Source: Eurosta solidaginis (lineage: Eukaryota > Arthropoda > Insecta > Diptera > Tephritidae). Taken from it: 64,000 bases of DNA. Positions 53,725-64,000 of this stretch are shown piece after piece. Made by a program: the position numbers and the translations under genes. Location: contig NC_090319.1 of assembly GCF_040869045.1 (NCBI RefSeq), positions 396,009,601-396,073,600 on the forward strand. Direction: 5' to 3'. The notes beneath the pieces were generated by a model that saw only the letters and a list, made by a program, of their open reading frames with translations, ran no database searches and was not told the DNA's origin. Every line of letters begins with the position of its first letter. Position 1 is the stretch's first letter.

Positions 53725-54625
53725 ACATTCGCCACAATATAAACGATTTAGGCAATGTGTTAAAATACAGCGAAGCTATGTTATATGCCGGTGAAACTCC
53801 GAGAGAGTGTAAGAATAAATTAGCCCAAGGCATTGCCGAAGTATGTACATGGTTAAAAATGAATAAACTTAAATTAAAAGACCAAAAAACGAAACTGATG
53901 GAAATTAATATGAACAGTGAGGAGAATATCGAAATTAACGGGTAACTGATTGAGAAAGTAGATACCATTAAATGCTTCGATGTAATGATCGACAAAGGTC
54001 TTAAATTTTCCTCTCACATGGAAAACGCGTGCAAAAAAATAGGAAAATTTTTTGTTTTTTGAGAAGGATTAGAAAAAACTTATCTGTGTTAAATACAATA
54101 AAAATGTATAACACAATAGTTCAACTATACTGTATTCATGTTGCAGTAATTCGCAAATTGATAGAATGCAAAAACTACAGAGTAGAGCTATGCGAATAAT
54201 ATTAAAATGTAGTAGATATACATCTGCACAGCCGATGCTTGATACACTCAAATGGTTGAATATGGTTGATATGATTGGATCTGAATACAATTATGTTTGT
54301 ATACCTGACTACTACCGGAAAATACCAGACTACATATCAGAGAAGGTCCTCTATGTTGGAGAAGTGCAATCATATCGGCTGAAAAACGTTGAAGACCTAA
54401 GATTACAGAAGTATAGCAAAATATCATCGCCAAATTATCTATTTTATAAAGGTTTTGGAATATTCAATACATTAAGCGAAGACATCAAACAAGAGCAAAA
54501 TATAAAATCATTCAAAAGAAAACGTACAGATTTTGTAATGCAGATCCCTAAAATTTTGTAAATATCATCAATGTAATTACAAGTAATCCATTTATTAAAT
54601 AAATATATCAATCAATCAATAAAAA
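53725..54625 (+). mobile_element. 5'-truncated LINE with ATCA-repeat tail
   Basis: Begins in the reverse transcriptase with DLGNVLKYSEAMLYAGET (YADDT degraded to YAGET), then WLKMNKLKLKDQKTKLMEI. A frame at 54166-54561 has MQKLQSRAMRIILKCSRYT and SAQPMLDTLKWLNMVDMI, and ends with RKRTDFVMQIPKIL. The 3' end is AAATAAATATATCAATCAATC. No endonuclease. The tail type differs from the outer LINE directly upstream, so it is a separate insertion. Confidence 0.78.
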
Positions 54626-55585
54626 ATAATATGTCAAATAAATCTTCAGTGGAGAAAGTGCAGGTTGAAATATGAGATTTAGTAAATATTTACAGTTAAA
54701 GCTCTAGGTGGAGATATGCTATAAAACGCAAAACCAAAATTTCTGAATTTGAATTATTTTTTATTAATTATCACGATCATTGAGTCATTTTATATAAAGG
54801 ATAAACCCGGTAAAATATTCGCACATACATGTGTAAATCTAGTTTTCATTGGTTTTCTTTATTGCCGAAGACGTCATTCAGTTAAGTATAGATACAGGAA
54901 GAATAAAAAAACCATAGTACAGGTCTACAAGTAGGATATGTAGCAGCAAGCACATACACAGCCACGCTCACCTGATAAAATGCTTGTTCTTGTTCGTTTT
55001 TTGTGGATGCTATTTGGCACTGTTGTACTTCTTAGGTCCAAGAAAAGTGTAGTAGCTGCTAACGAAAACTGCGCAAAATATTTATCGTAAAATTAGAATA
55101 GAAGAAATATCCTTATTTACTTCCAAACGAGCACTTAATTACATCTCTCTTTAAAATCCATATGTTTTGGACAATTTTAATTAACAAACTGTGATACTTT
55201 ATTACCGGGGACGATTGCACGACCAAAACCCTCGGGGGAGGTATTATAATTCCAATAATTCGAATACTTTTTCGCCTTTGGACTACTGATAACAGGACAA
55301 AACGCGTTTTTCATTTCTCTTTCCACATTTTTGGACGGATTATTGCAGTCGAACTCGGTTTCAAACTTTCCACTACAGCAACCCCGGTAATTTTGACACT
55401 TCGTTCAGTGTCAAAGGCATGTTCCACGCAGGTTCCACTGAGTTCCACAATAGTTTGACACTGACCGAAGTGTCAAACGGCAGTGTGTTAGAAAGAGAAA
55501 GGAATTGTTTCCTTCTCATACATATCATACTTGTAAACCTGTACTATGTAAAAAAACCCTTGTGATCTTCAAATTATTCACTTAC
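54626..55585. other. Lrrk intron next to the Roc exon
   Basis: No coding region recognised. The one notable structure is a pair of palindromes at 55396-55475 (own entry). Confidence 0.55.
55396..55475. repeat. Duplicated imperfect palindrome TTTGACACT...AGTGTCAAA
   Basis: TTTGACACTTCG with TCAGTGTCAAA occurs first near 55393-55416. It then recurs about 40-60 bp on, inverted (TTTGACACTGACCGAAGTG then TCAAA). The two sites are also separated by two GTTCCAC phrases. It could be the ends of a tiny MITE or a binding site; no function can be assigned. Confidence 0.55.
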
Positions 55586-55767
55586 CGGCAACTAATTTCT
55601 ATTGAGTCAATTACTCTGGGTAGACCAATTTTCTCTGCATCTGGTATGGCTATAAATTTTTCTCGGATTAATTGCTGCAGCTCTTCTGCATGTTGTGCGG
55701 AAATCGTTTCACCAACGGCATCGAAATGTGTACCAACAATTATTACGGCTGAATTAGGAGCGCGGGC
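55586..55767 (-). CDS. Lrrk: Lrrk exon: C-terminal part of the Roc GTPase
   Basis: 60 codons (61 if the acceptor is GAG at 55772-55771 rather than CAG at 55770-55768). ARAPNSAVIIVGTHFDAVG contains the Roc G4 guanine-specificity motif as THFD (THLD in LRRK2). EELQQLIREKFIAIPDAEKI and GLPRVIDSIEISCR follow. The donor TGCCG/GTAAGT at 55586/55585 leaves phase 2; the next exon supplies G to make Arg (SC-R-TMHN). It is the most 5' Lrrk exon I can recognise. The rest of Roc (P-loop, switches) and the LRRs must lie beyond or in exons too short to see between 55.8 and 64 kb. Confidence 0.9.
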
Positions 55768-56051
55768 CTGCTCAAAAATTAGAAATAAAATAAACTTCGA
55801 AAAAATTTTGCTTGTCATGCAGTCTTGTTTTTAAAAACCGGCAGCCAATATACATACATATATATGTGAAAAGCGTTCTAGGTAAGTTAGAAGTGCATAT
55901 CGGGCGAAAACAGAAGTTTCGATAATCGGCGTAAAAATGGTGTAACCCCAGCGCAAAAAAAAATAGAAAATTTAAGTTTTGAAATTCTTAGTATATGACT
56001 GAAAATGCAAAATCTTCTGAACTCCATCTTTTTATGTCCATCAAGAGGTTG

Positions 56052-56844
56052 CATGATACAAAAAATGGAGGTTTTGGTCGAAGAAACATGCAAAGCAAGG
56101 GAATATAGCCCGTACGTTTGCTCAGAGCATTTTGACAAAACATACACGTTTGTCAATTGCTTGCTCAAAGGAGGTCCTTATAAACCGACACTGCAATTTT
56201 TGATAAATTGGCTGCAGGTCCACTTTTTTTATTTTTTTATTTATTGCATAACTCAAGCGTTGCGCCTTAGGAGGGAATTATTAAACCATTTTTAGGGAGA
56301 ACATTGCGCTGTAGCTCTGCAGGTTAGTCACTAGTTATAAGAGTGTTTTTGCCCGTTGTACCAGGGGTCACCTTGGGGCAGCCCCGCATATACACATTCT
56401 GTGCCCTTTTAGCATTGACATACATAGATGTGCAGATTTTGGAGGTACACTTTTTCTCAACATGCCTTGAGAAATATTCACTGTAGGGGCATAGTAATAG
56501 GACCATGCTAGAACAACAGGATTTTTCGTGTACTTTTTTCTGTCTAGGGGTCAAGCTGCCATAAAGATATGAGTTATTAACCAATGTATGAGTAATTGTC
56601 CACTAATTTTCAATAAAATTGCATGTTTTACTGTATTCTCAATCGATATATATGCACATAAATCGTGCTAAAGCATATTATTATTGTCTCATTGGGTTTT
56701 CATCCTAAAGGAAATTTCCATCCCGAAAAACCACAATTTCGCCTTAAACAGTAACGGTATGGCAACGCTTCTGGCAAAACAACAAACATTATGAAACTTC
56801 AAAAATCCAAAAAAACGTGGAACTACATCCTTTTTTGTATCATG
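56052..56844. mobile_element. P-like non-autonomous element
   Basis: Ends CATGATACAAAAAATGGAGG and, complemented, CATGATACAAAAAAGGATG. The inside contains a THAP-like scrap EYSPYVCSEHFDKTYTF followed by VNCLLKGGPYKPT. It also has the centre known from 8484-10352 and 14786-15914, here in inverted order. About 80 bp are missing after the left end. No convincing 8-bp duplication. Confidence 0.72.
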
Positions 56845-57530
56845 GTTTACACCATAAACGAAAACTAAATTAAATTTTTTCCATAAATCAACTTTCACAG
56901 TACATCTCCACAAATAGCAAAACTTCAACAGCATGGAGAGTTCTGCTTCTACTTTAGCTGCAAAAATTCCGTCATTAATACATCATCGAATGTGAATTTA
57001 TATATTTTTAGGCCAGCTTTCCAGAAAAAAGAACGTCGAATAAACCACAGAAGGAGTTTGTCTTTATTTCGCGTTGCATAACCAGTATAAATGCTTGTAA
57101 TACTTTACTTTAAAAGTTTTTTAATATCAACAGCAAATCAACACTTTCCCAACTTTAACAATTTTTCTAAATTTTCTATTCACTTATTATTGTTGCAATT
57201 TGGTACAATGGTGAGTAGCCAAAAAAAAATTTGCTAACTCCTTTTATCCACTAGGAATCCTTTTTTTCTTAAGTTTTTTAATGTTTATCAACGATTAAAT
57301 TAATATTTACAGTTAAGTAACAAATTAAATTTATTCACACTCACAAACATCAAAATGCCGATATAGTGCTATTTAAATGTTTTTGTTTTTGTATTTAATA
57401 ATCGAATGTACCTAAATTAAAATTTTTTCTTGTCACACTTATGCTGCTTTTTGAAGGCTGCCTTGTTTTGATTTCGAATTCAAAACTCATTGCGAGCATT
57501 TTGTATTAGCAATATAGGAGTAAAGCTGCA
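56845..57530. other. Intron sequence without recognised feature
   Basis: AT-rich, no coding segment, no clear repeat. Confidence 0.5.
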
Positions 57531-57532
57531 CA

Positions 57533-57750
57533 CATTGGTGCTTTATCGGTAACCGTATCGGTAACCTTATAACAGCTGATTCCACCAACCTTATGGGAAT
57601 CAATGTAATCGATTATTGGTGCCGCTAAGGTCGTAACCGTATCGTGGCCAACCAATTGATTTTTGGTTTACCGTCGTAACGATAAACAGCTGATTACGTT
57701 AGGGATACGACTACAGCGATACGACAAACGGCACCAATGACTCCAGCTTA
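57533..57750. mobile_element. MITE-like inverted repeat
   Basis: CATTGGTGC with a following TATCGGTAACCGTATCG at the left is mirrored by CGATACGAC then GGCACCAATG at the right, about 215 bp apart. Inner phrases AACAGCTGATT occur in both halves. No target duplication and no coding frame, so the class is unknown. Confidence 0.6.
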
Positions 57751-58990
57751 ATACATACATATATGTTCCAATGCAACTCAACCAGTCACAAGCTAAAATG
57801 TGGAGGTCCACACTAAAATGAAACTTTTACATCGTGAGTAGCTTCGAGAAAATTGGGAAAAATGATTTTGCCATTGATACCAAAAGAAAACGGTTTTTTT
57901 TTATCGGTAGTAAGTTTTCCTTATTAAGCATAAAACGAATGGGTTCCTTGGGTTTTAAATTATGTCCCTTTAACCATTATAAACTGTTTTAAGGCCGGGA
58001 CACATAAGAGGCAGCATCGTGCGTTGACAGATGAGTACGCTATTTTGCGCTCCGCATACAAACACATGCAATTCATATGATTGCGTAAACACATCTATAT
58101 GAAAAACTGCTTATGTGACGGGGCTTTTAGAAACATAAATAAAAATTCCAAGTACTTTGTTTTTGTAAATTCGATGGACAAATGTCAAAATCGTCCTGCG
58201 CCGGAAGTTGATGTATCAAATCAAATAAAAAAGTTTATATTCAGCTGTCGTATGCTGCCACTTTGTATCGTTCCGCCATGGGTAAAGTGACGAAAACCAA
58301 CTTTTAAATTTCACCACAGACATTGGTGAGTTTTTCAGTGATGACAGCGTTACCACTTTGGCCAGAATCGCGAATAAAAGAACTGGTAACGATTTTCGGT
58401 TACATAATGTTCTGGGTACTATTTTACCGGTAACGCTCAGAATCGGCCCGTTAAAGGCGAATACTTATTTGATACAAAGCTAATGAAATATGAAACTTAG
58501 GTGTGTAACTCACACAAACAAATTATTCCGGGAGGGCCTAGGAAATCACCCTCATAGGTATGATGATTTCGCTTTCTTTAGACAAACGATAAAAAATCGT
58601 TTCTTTATATTTTGACGAGAAATTTAGATCCAATTTATACTTTAATCTAAGTTGTGTATTTTACAAAGAAGAAATATAAGCTCATTTGTGGAGGTCCACG
58701 CCAAAACGCAACATTTACATATTTTGAAAAAATGTATCCCTTAATGCAGATCCCTTCCACTTGCAGATTTCTATCGAAATTTCGAAAGGCGTACTTACAA
58801 AATGCAACCAAGTCTTCATTACGTTGACTTGAAACCATCATGTAGGACTATTTCTCCCTAGGTTCCAATTTGTTTTACTGCGATATTAATAATAAAACTA
58901 GTGCAGTCGCTAAAGTGGAGGTTATATAAACATTTTATTCTACAAGTTAAAGAGAAGTTACTTAAAGTTTGAGTGAATTTTGAATCCGAA
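57751..58990. other. Intron sequence without recognised feature
   Basis: A frame at 58081-58290 and one at 58841-58647 are short and have no recognisable domain. Nothing else is supported. Confidence 0.5.
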
Positions 58991-58999
58991 AAGTCCCAT

Positions 59000-61430
59000 T
59001 GGTCACTTTGGAATACCCGATGCGTAATAATTCTATATTGGCAAGAAGAGCCCAGTACCGATGAAAACACGCTTCCCAAGGCAGCCAGTTCTATGTACCG
59101 GCCAAGGGCTGTCATTTCAGTGTAACCCCATTTAATTTGTTGCGTCCCTCCCACAAATTTCATCCTCCCAGCAGATCATTGCAGCGGGACTGCGCCATAT
59201 TCTCCTGCTCCGCGAAGGTATCGAACCCAAAACAAAGAATCTAAATAGAATCCAAATAGAAGAAACGACGTTCAACACGACAAACTGAAACGGCCCCACT
59301 CGTATGGTAGGAAGCTGTCACAGGTCGCCAGATATATAAATCGTGAACGCAGAACGCGTATACTGTGTCAACTGCCAGTCGATGGTAAAAATGGCATTCG
59401 ACCACCTACCCATACTCCTTTTGCTCGAGCGATCTGCCGACTTCATCACTACTGAAAAACGCACTTTCATCAATTTTAAAAAAGGAAAAGTGGGAAGATT
59501 ATAAAATTCATACTGACAACCGTTTTGTTGTGCTTCCCTATCCCGACTGATGCCCGTCAAGGGGAGCGTGCTTTCCGCAAGGTCATTGAATCCGCTTCGT
59601 CGATTTTCGCGATAAAGTGCTGTCGGATGCGAGAAAATGCGCGAGCGCTTTCTGCCGGCAATATGTACTGTATTCTCCGGTTGACAAAGCCAGACGGCGG
59701 CCTACCAGACCCGCACACAAGCATAAACAAAGAGCGTCCCCAATTACTACCACGGCCAATTAGGTTGCCATCGTTCATGCTAAACCATCTTACAAAACTA
59801 GGCAAATATGGATTTAATTATCTAGCGCATGTCTTCAACCTGTCCCTGTCCACCTTCGTCATCCCCGAAAAATGAAAAATGGCCAGTGTGGTTCCACTAC
59901 TAAAACCTGGGAAACCAGCTAGCATAGAGATTCTCATCGTCCGATATCTCTCCTATCGCCAGTAGCCAAGACACTTGAAGCCATTCTGCTTCCATATTTC
60001 AATGCAAATCTGCGTCTGACTTCCGAAAACTAAATAGCAATACCACCGCGCTAAACGGGGTTAACACGCAAATAAATTACGGATTAAATCAAAAACCCCA
60101 CCATAGGACAGTACTCGTTGCGCTAGACCTATCACAAGCTTTTGATACGGTCAACAACGACACGTTACTGCAAGACTTGGAAGGGTCCTTTCTTCCTCGA
60201 AGTCTCATAAGGTGGCCGCAAACTATCTGTCTAGTCAGCAAACATCGGTGCAATTCATGAACATACATATCGAAGCTACCTTAAACACCACAAGGAGTCA
60301 CTATTGTGTCCTACGCCGATGCCTGCAAAGGCCCAGGCCACCACATCGATGAGCTTTGTAATAAAATAAACAGCTATCTCCCTGATCTCTGAAGTTTTTT
60401 CGCCTCGTGAAACCTGACATTGTCACCGACCAAATCATTGGCGACCTTATCTACAACATGGACACAGCAAATGTCGACCATATTGGACATTCACGTCGAT
60501 GGCAATACGCTACCGACTGTTTTACACCCAAAAATCTTAGTTGGAGAGCATGCAACCGCAATTGTACCTAAAATCCAGAGCCGTAATAAAATCCTCAAAT
60601 CTCTTACCGCCAGCACTTGGAGTAAAGACAAAGAAACGCTCATTACCACTTATAAAGCAATTGGCCGGCCGATTACATGCTACACGTCCCAGAAACGATC
60701 GCCAAGCCTAAAGGTTACTGACTCGAAGAAAATACAGACCTGCCAAAACACTGCCCTCAGAACCGCTACGGTGTGTATTCTTATATCCCCAGAACACCAC
60801 CTGCACAATGAGGCGAGAGTACTCCCCATTAGGGAGAGAAATGAAAAAACTGAACAAACAGCTTCTATTGAATACCCAGAAACCTGGGAATACCAACAGA
60901 CATCTGAATGAAGAGGCCACACCTCCCAGGGGCCTAAGAAGCCATTTCCGTAAGCATTATGAGGTAATACGGCACCTGAAAACACAGCCGTATGAAGCAA
61001 AAAAAGCACAAGCAGGTCCTGGGTGATATCCACAAACAGGCATCGGACCTCTATGCCATAAATTGTCCGACGAATCCGGTACTGAAAGAACAATACCCAG
61101 AACTCGCAGAAGAGGAACGCACTCTCCCTAGGGAAACGCGCGTCACTCTAACTCTATTTCGATCTGGGTACAGTAACACGTTAAACTCTTACCCATCCAG
61201 AATCAACCCTGACATACAAAATCTATGTCCTGCCTGCAATGTGTCCCCACATGACACCAACCATTCAATTGTAATGTGGAACCAACGTCTCTAGCACCCC
61301 TCTCACTATGGTCCACCCCTGTTGAAACTGCAAGTTTCCTCGGACTTCCGTTAGATTGCATTGATGACAATTTGTGATTGGTCGCACCTATTGCATGGGG
61401 CGAAGCACTGCTACAACAACAACCGATGTA
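59000..61430 (+). mobile_element. Jockey-like LINE with endonuclease tail, reverse transcriptase and 3' tail
   Basis: The 59040-59170 part is shared (inverted) with 11.75-11.94 kb. Near 59400 the frame FDHLPILLLLERSADFITTE is the end of a Jockey-type endonuclease region. At 59525-59875 comes AFRKVIESASSIFA, then YGFNYLAHVFNLSLSTFVIP followed by a stop. Scraps of reverse transcriptase motifs (LDLSQAFDTVNN-like) fall near 60125, and IQSRNKILKSLTASTWSKDK near 60600. PVLKEQYPELAEEERTLPRE is at 61080-61140. It ends with GCTACAACAACAACC near 61410-61424. Many stops and shifts. Confidence 0.82.
60992..61294 (+). pseudogene. Jockey-like reverse transcriptase C-terminal frame
   Basis: 100 codons open: NPVLKEQYPELAEEERTLPR, TLTLFRSGYSNTLNSYPSRI and LCPACNVSPHDTNHSIVMWN ending in QRL. 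The CPACNxxxHDTxH Cys/His pattern near the end is the C-terminal zinc-like motif of Jockey reverse transcriptases; the same motif appears mutated at 21.2 kb (CPAFNVSPHDTNH). Confidence 0.82.
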
Positions 61431-62150
61431 AACATTACAAGCATATGTTTATCACTTGAGTCCCAGCGGGTTAGGCGGATTATAGATCCATTACTCAAAC
61501 TTACCATAGACTTGACTTGACTTGGCAACTTAGCCTTGGTTATACTTCACTTAGCACATACGATCTGCATTGTACTTGATTTTTCCCAAAATAAAAAGAA
61601 AAACCGCAATAAACGTATTTGCTCTAAAATAAATGCCAAATCATTGTGGATAAAACAAGTGTGATATTTTATCCGTCAACTGTCTGACAGGATGTTCAAA
61701 ATGGACTACGACAACAACATTACAACAATAACAACATGTTCAAGATGGCCACTTTTTAGCGTTTGGCAGCGTTTTGACAGGATGTTCAATATGGCGGCGC
61801 ATAGGGCCGGCTATCTTTTTTATCTCGGACTTTGTGGCAGCGCACTGTCCTCAAGTGACCGGATGAAACCAGGCTAAACCTGTTCATTTCTTTTTTTTTT
61901 TTGTATTTTTTAATACATAATTTTTTATTTTTATTCCGATTTTTCTTTATGTTTTAATTTATAATTATTAATTATTATTATTATATATTATTATTATTAT
62001 TAATTATTACATTATTATTTAATTATTAAGAAAATATAGAACCGTTTTTTTTCCACACAAACATCGAAAATGTTCGTTTAGTTGGAAATTGCTTCTGCAT
62101 TGTTTAAGAATTATAGGTTTATAATGCCATGAAACTCGGCATGGAACATT
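61431..62150. other. Unrecognised sequence with an ATT-repeat stretch
   Basis: 61890-62040 is low-complexity (poly-T then TTA/ATT repeats, 61955-62025). Around 61690-61800 the phrase GATGTTCAAAATGG recurs as GATGTTCAATATGG 90 bp later. No gene recognised. Confidence 0.55.
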
Positions 62151-64000
62151 CAAGTTTACTTCGTTCAAAAAAATGGCTTTGAAATCGATCCATTTAATAG
62201 TTTAACCATAAATATTACACCTAGCATTTCTCTACGACTAGGGAAGGAAGATTTATTAGTTTTAACCGATTAGTGTAAGGAGGAAGATTACACGAAGAGT
62301 CCCATTGAATATTTCTTAATGCGAAAAGTAAAAACAATTTTTGAATTAATTCTAGCCTATCCACATAAACTTGATAACGCGGATTCCAAATTGTCGATCC
62401 ATATTCTAATATCGGCCTCACCAATGATGTAAGAAGGGTTTTTGTAACGTAAGGATCACTAAAATCCATCTGACCATCACTAAAATCCATCTGAGCATCT
62501 TTTCACAAATGCTAAAACTCTTCTCGCTTTATTGACTGTGGTATTAACAGGGGTTTAAACTAAGTTTGCAATTCATTGTAACTCCCAAGTCGACAAAAAC
62601 ATCAAGGCTTTGCAGAGTTTGGCCATTAATTGTGCAAGAAGCTGGCTGTACGTTCCCACGTGAAAAACACATGAATTTACATTTTTCTATGTTGAGCGGC
62701 ATAAAGTTCGCATTACATCAAGTAACTAAACAACTTAAATCCGACTGGAGTACAGAACGTTCTTCAACCGACGCGTATGCCTTAAAAAGTTTTACGTCGT
62801 CGGCATACATACATTAAAATTTTAGAATATTTTATAGTTGTGGAAACATCGTTTATAAAGAGCAAAAACAGAATCGGACCAAGATAGCTGCCCTGAGATC
62901 CAGCGATTTACGCCAGGTTGAATACTTGGCTTCGAGTTTATAGACAAGTAATGAGTGGCATACTTTGTCGAGTGCTTTGATGAAATCAGTGTATATAACG
63001 TCGGTATGATCATTGTTTCTAAACCCATTAAAGACGTGAGTTGTAATGTAGAAATCAAAAATGTAAGGTGATTAGTAACGATTGCTTCGAAAAGCTTAGG
63101 GATAGCGGAGAGCTTTGCTGTTCCACGATAGTTTTCAATAGACGACTTGCTTCCTTTTTTATGGAATGGGATAAGAAAAGATTCCTTACAAGCCATCGGG
63201 AAAATGCCATTTTTTAAAGAGATGTTAAACAGATCAGTAAGGGGTTGGTAAATGTATTCCGCACATTTTTTAAGAAAACATGTTGGGGTCAAATCGGGAC
63301 CGTGTTTGAAGGATTCTTTTAGAGTCTTTAGATGTAATAGAACATCTCAGGAAACAAATGTGTATATTGAGTCACTAGAATGGAGGTCTTATGGATAATT
63401 TGGAGGTGATGAAACAACCACAGCAGAGTAATTAGAGTGAAAGAATTGAGCGAAGAACTTTGCAATCTCTTGATTGTCGCTGGAAATGCTATTTCTAAAC
63501 TTCATGGCAGAAGGAAACCTGTTAGTTCTGCGTTTAGAATTTAAGAAATCATAAATAGACTTCGGGTTGCAAGTACTGTTTCTTTTAATTTTACATATAA
63601 ATTTTATAACACTTTTTATTAAGTTCAAAATACTTATAACGGAAAATAGTGTACTGTGTATAATCATAATGTAAACCGGTTTTCTTATATAATTTGAATA
63701 AAAGTGATTTTTTTATTTTTAAAGCTTTTAGCTCTTTAGTAAACCAGGCTTGCGCTGGTTCAATGTATCAGCATGTGGGTTTGGGCACATGTTTTTCAAA
63801 TAAAGTATAAATGGTTTTATTCAAATGTAAAACGTTTTGCTCTACATCCTCTTTATATCGAAGCCACGTTATCTCAGAAAGTTCTTTATTTAAATTGTTA
63901 AAATTAGTTTTGGAAAAATTTAAAGCACCTGGTAGAAACACGTGTTCTGTTAGTGCAGCCGAGTTCGTTGCTTATGATTTCGTAAGTTAAGTAGGATGGT
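62150..64000 (-). mobile_element. LINE fragment running off the window end
   Basis: Minus-strand frames from 63960 downward give LNKELSEITWLRYKEDVEQN (linker), then RNSTCNPKSIYDFLNSKRRT (63667-63389), YQPLTDLFNISLKNGIFPMA and FLIPFHKKGSKSSIENYRGT (63292-62822, motif 1). TLLTSLVRPILEYGSTIWNP is the thumb region (62490-62221). Motif A survives only as DFIKALDKV-like sequence near 62980, and the YADD region is deleted. The 5' part lies beyond 64000. Clade not assigned. Confidence 0.78.

Noticed and set aside
58081..58290. Small Cys-containing frame as a possible host gene
   Set aside because: 69 codons, no domain, no splice or promoter evidence and AT-rich intron context.

Overview
The window is animal nuclear DNA from a higher fly; a tephritid fruit fly is my best guess, from the general character of the repeats, and I cannot test it. 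One conserved host gene runs through it on the minus strand: Lrrk, the Roc-COR kinase related to human LRRK1/LRRK2. Ten exons can be placed with GT-AG borders and matching phases, from the tail of the Roc GTPase (55.6 kb) through COR (17.6-5.4 kb) to the kinase (5.4 kb to position 12). The 5' exons (LRR part and most of Roc) and the 3' exons (WD40-like part) lie outside. No exon shows a frameshift or stop, so the gene looks functional.

Almost everything else is transposon debris in Lrrk introns. The 0.3-4.3 kb intron holds a non-coding dispersed repeat (A) with a tRNA-derived SINE inside. The 6.1-12.6 kb intron holds a possible hAT-like element, a fold-back P-like element and a Jockey-type LINE. 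The 13-16 kb intron holds a candidate solo LTR, a SINE and a P-like element. The 38-kb intron (17.6-55.6 kb) holds LOA/R1-like and Jockey-like LINEs, a whole but broken 412/mdg1-like Ty3/Gypsy retrotransposon (23121-32907) with a palindromic SINE cluster in its leader, and two inverted copies of a second non-coding repeat (B). Downstream of 55.8 kb are a P-like element, a MITE, a Jockey-like LINE and a further LINE running off the end.

The most notable content is two copies of Transib, the transposon superfamily related to the RAG1 recombinase. Transib-1 (34667-38322) keeps recognisable pieces of all three DDE motifs. Transib-2 (48174-50340) keeps only the C-terminal part. Both have 5-bp target duplications and ends that begin with CACAGTG, the V(D)J heptamer, with an A-rich nonamer-like block about 23 bp further in.

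Transib-2 is the innermost layer of a nest: a LINE (41.1-53.7 kb) holds a piggyBac element (43696-51371, TTAA duplication), which holds an RTE LINE (45786-51100, 11-bp duplication), which holds Transib-2 (CATCG duplication). The same outer LINE also holds a P-like MITE that holds a hAT-like MITE, each with its own 8-bp duplication. Every border can be read from the sequence, so the order of insertion can be reconstructed. All transposon genes seen are broken; only Lrrk appears to be under selection.
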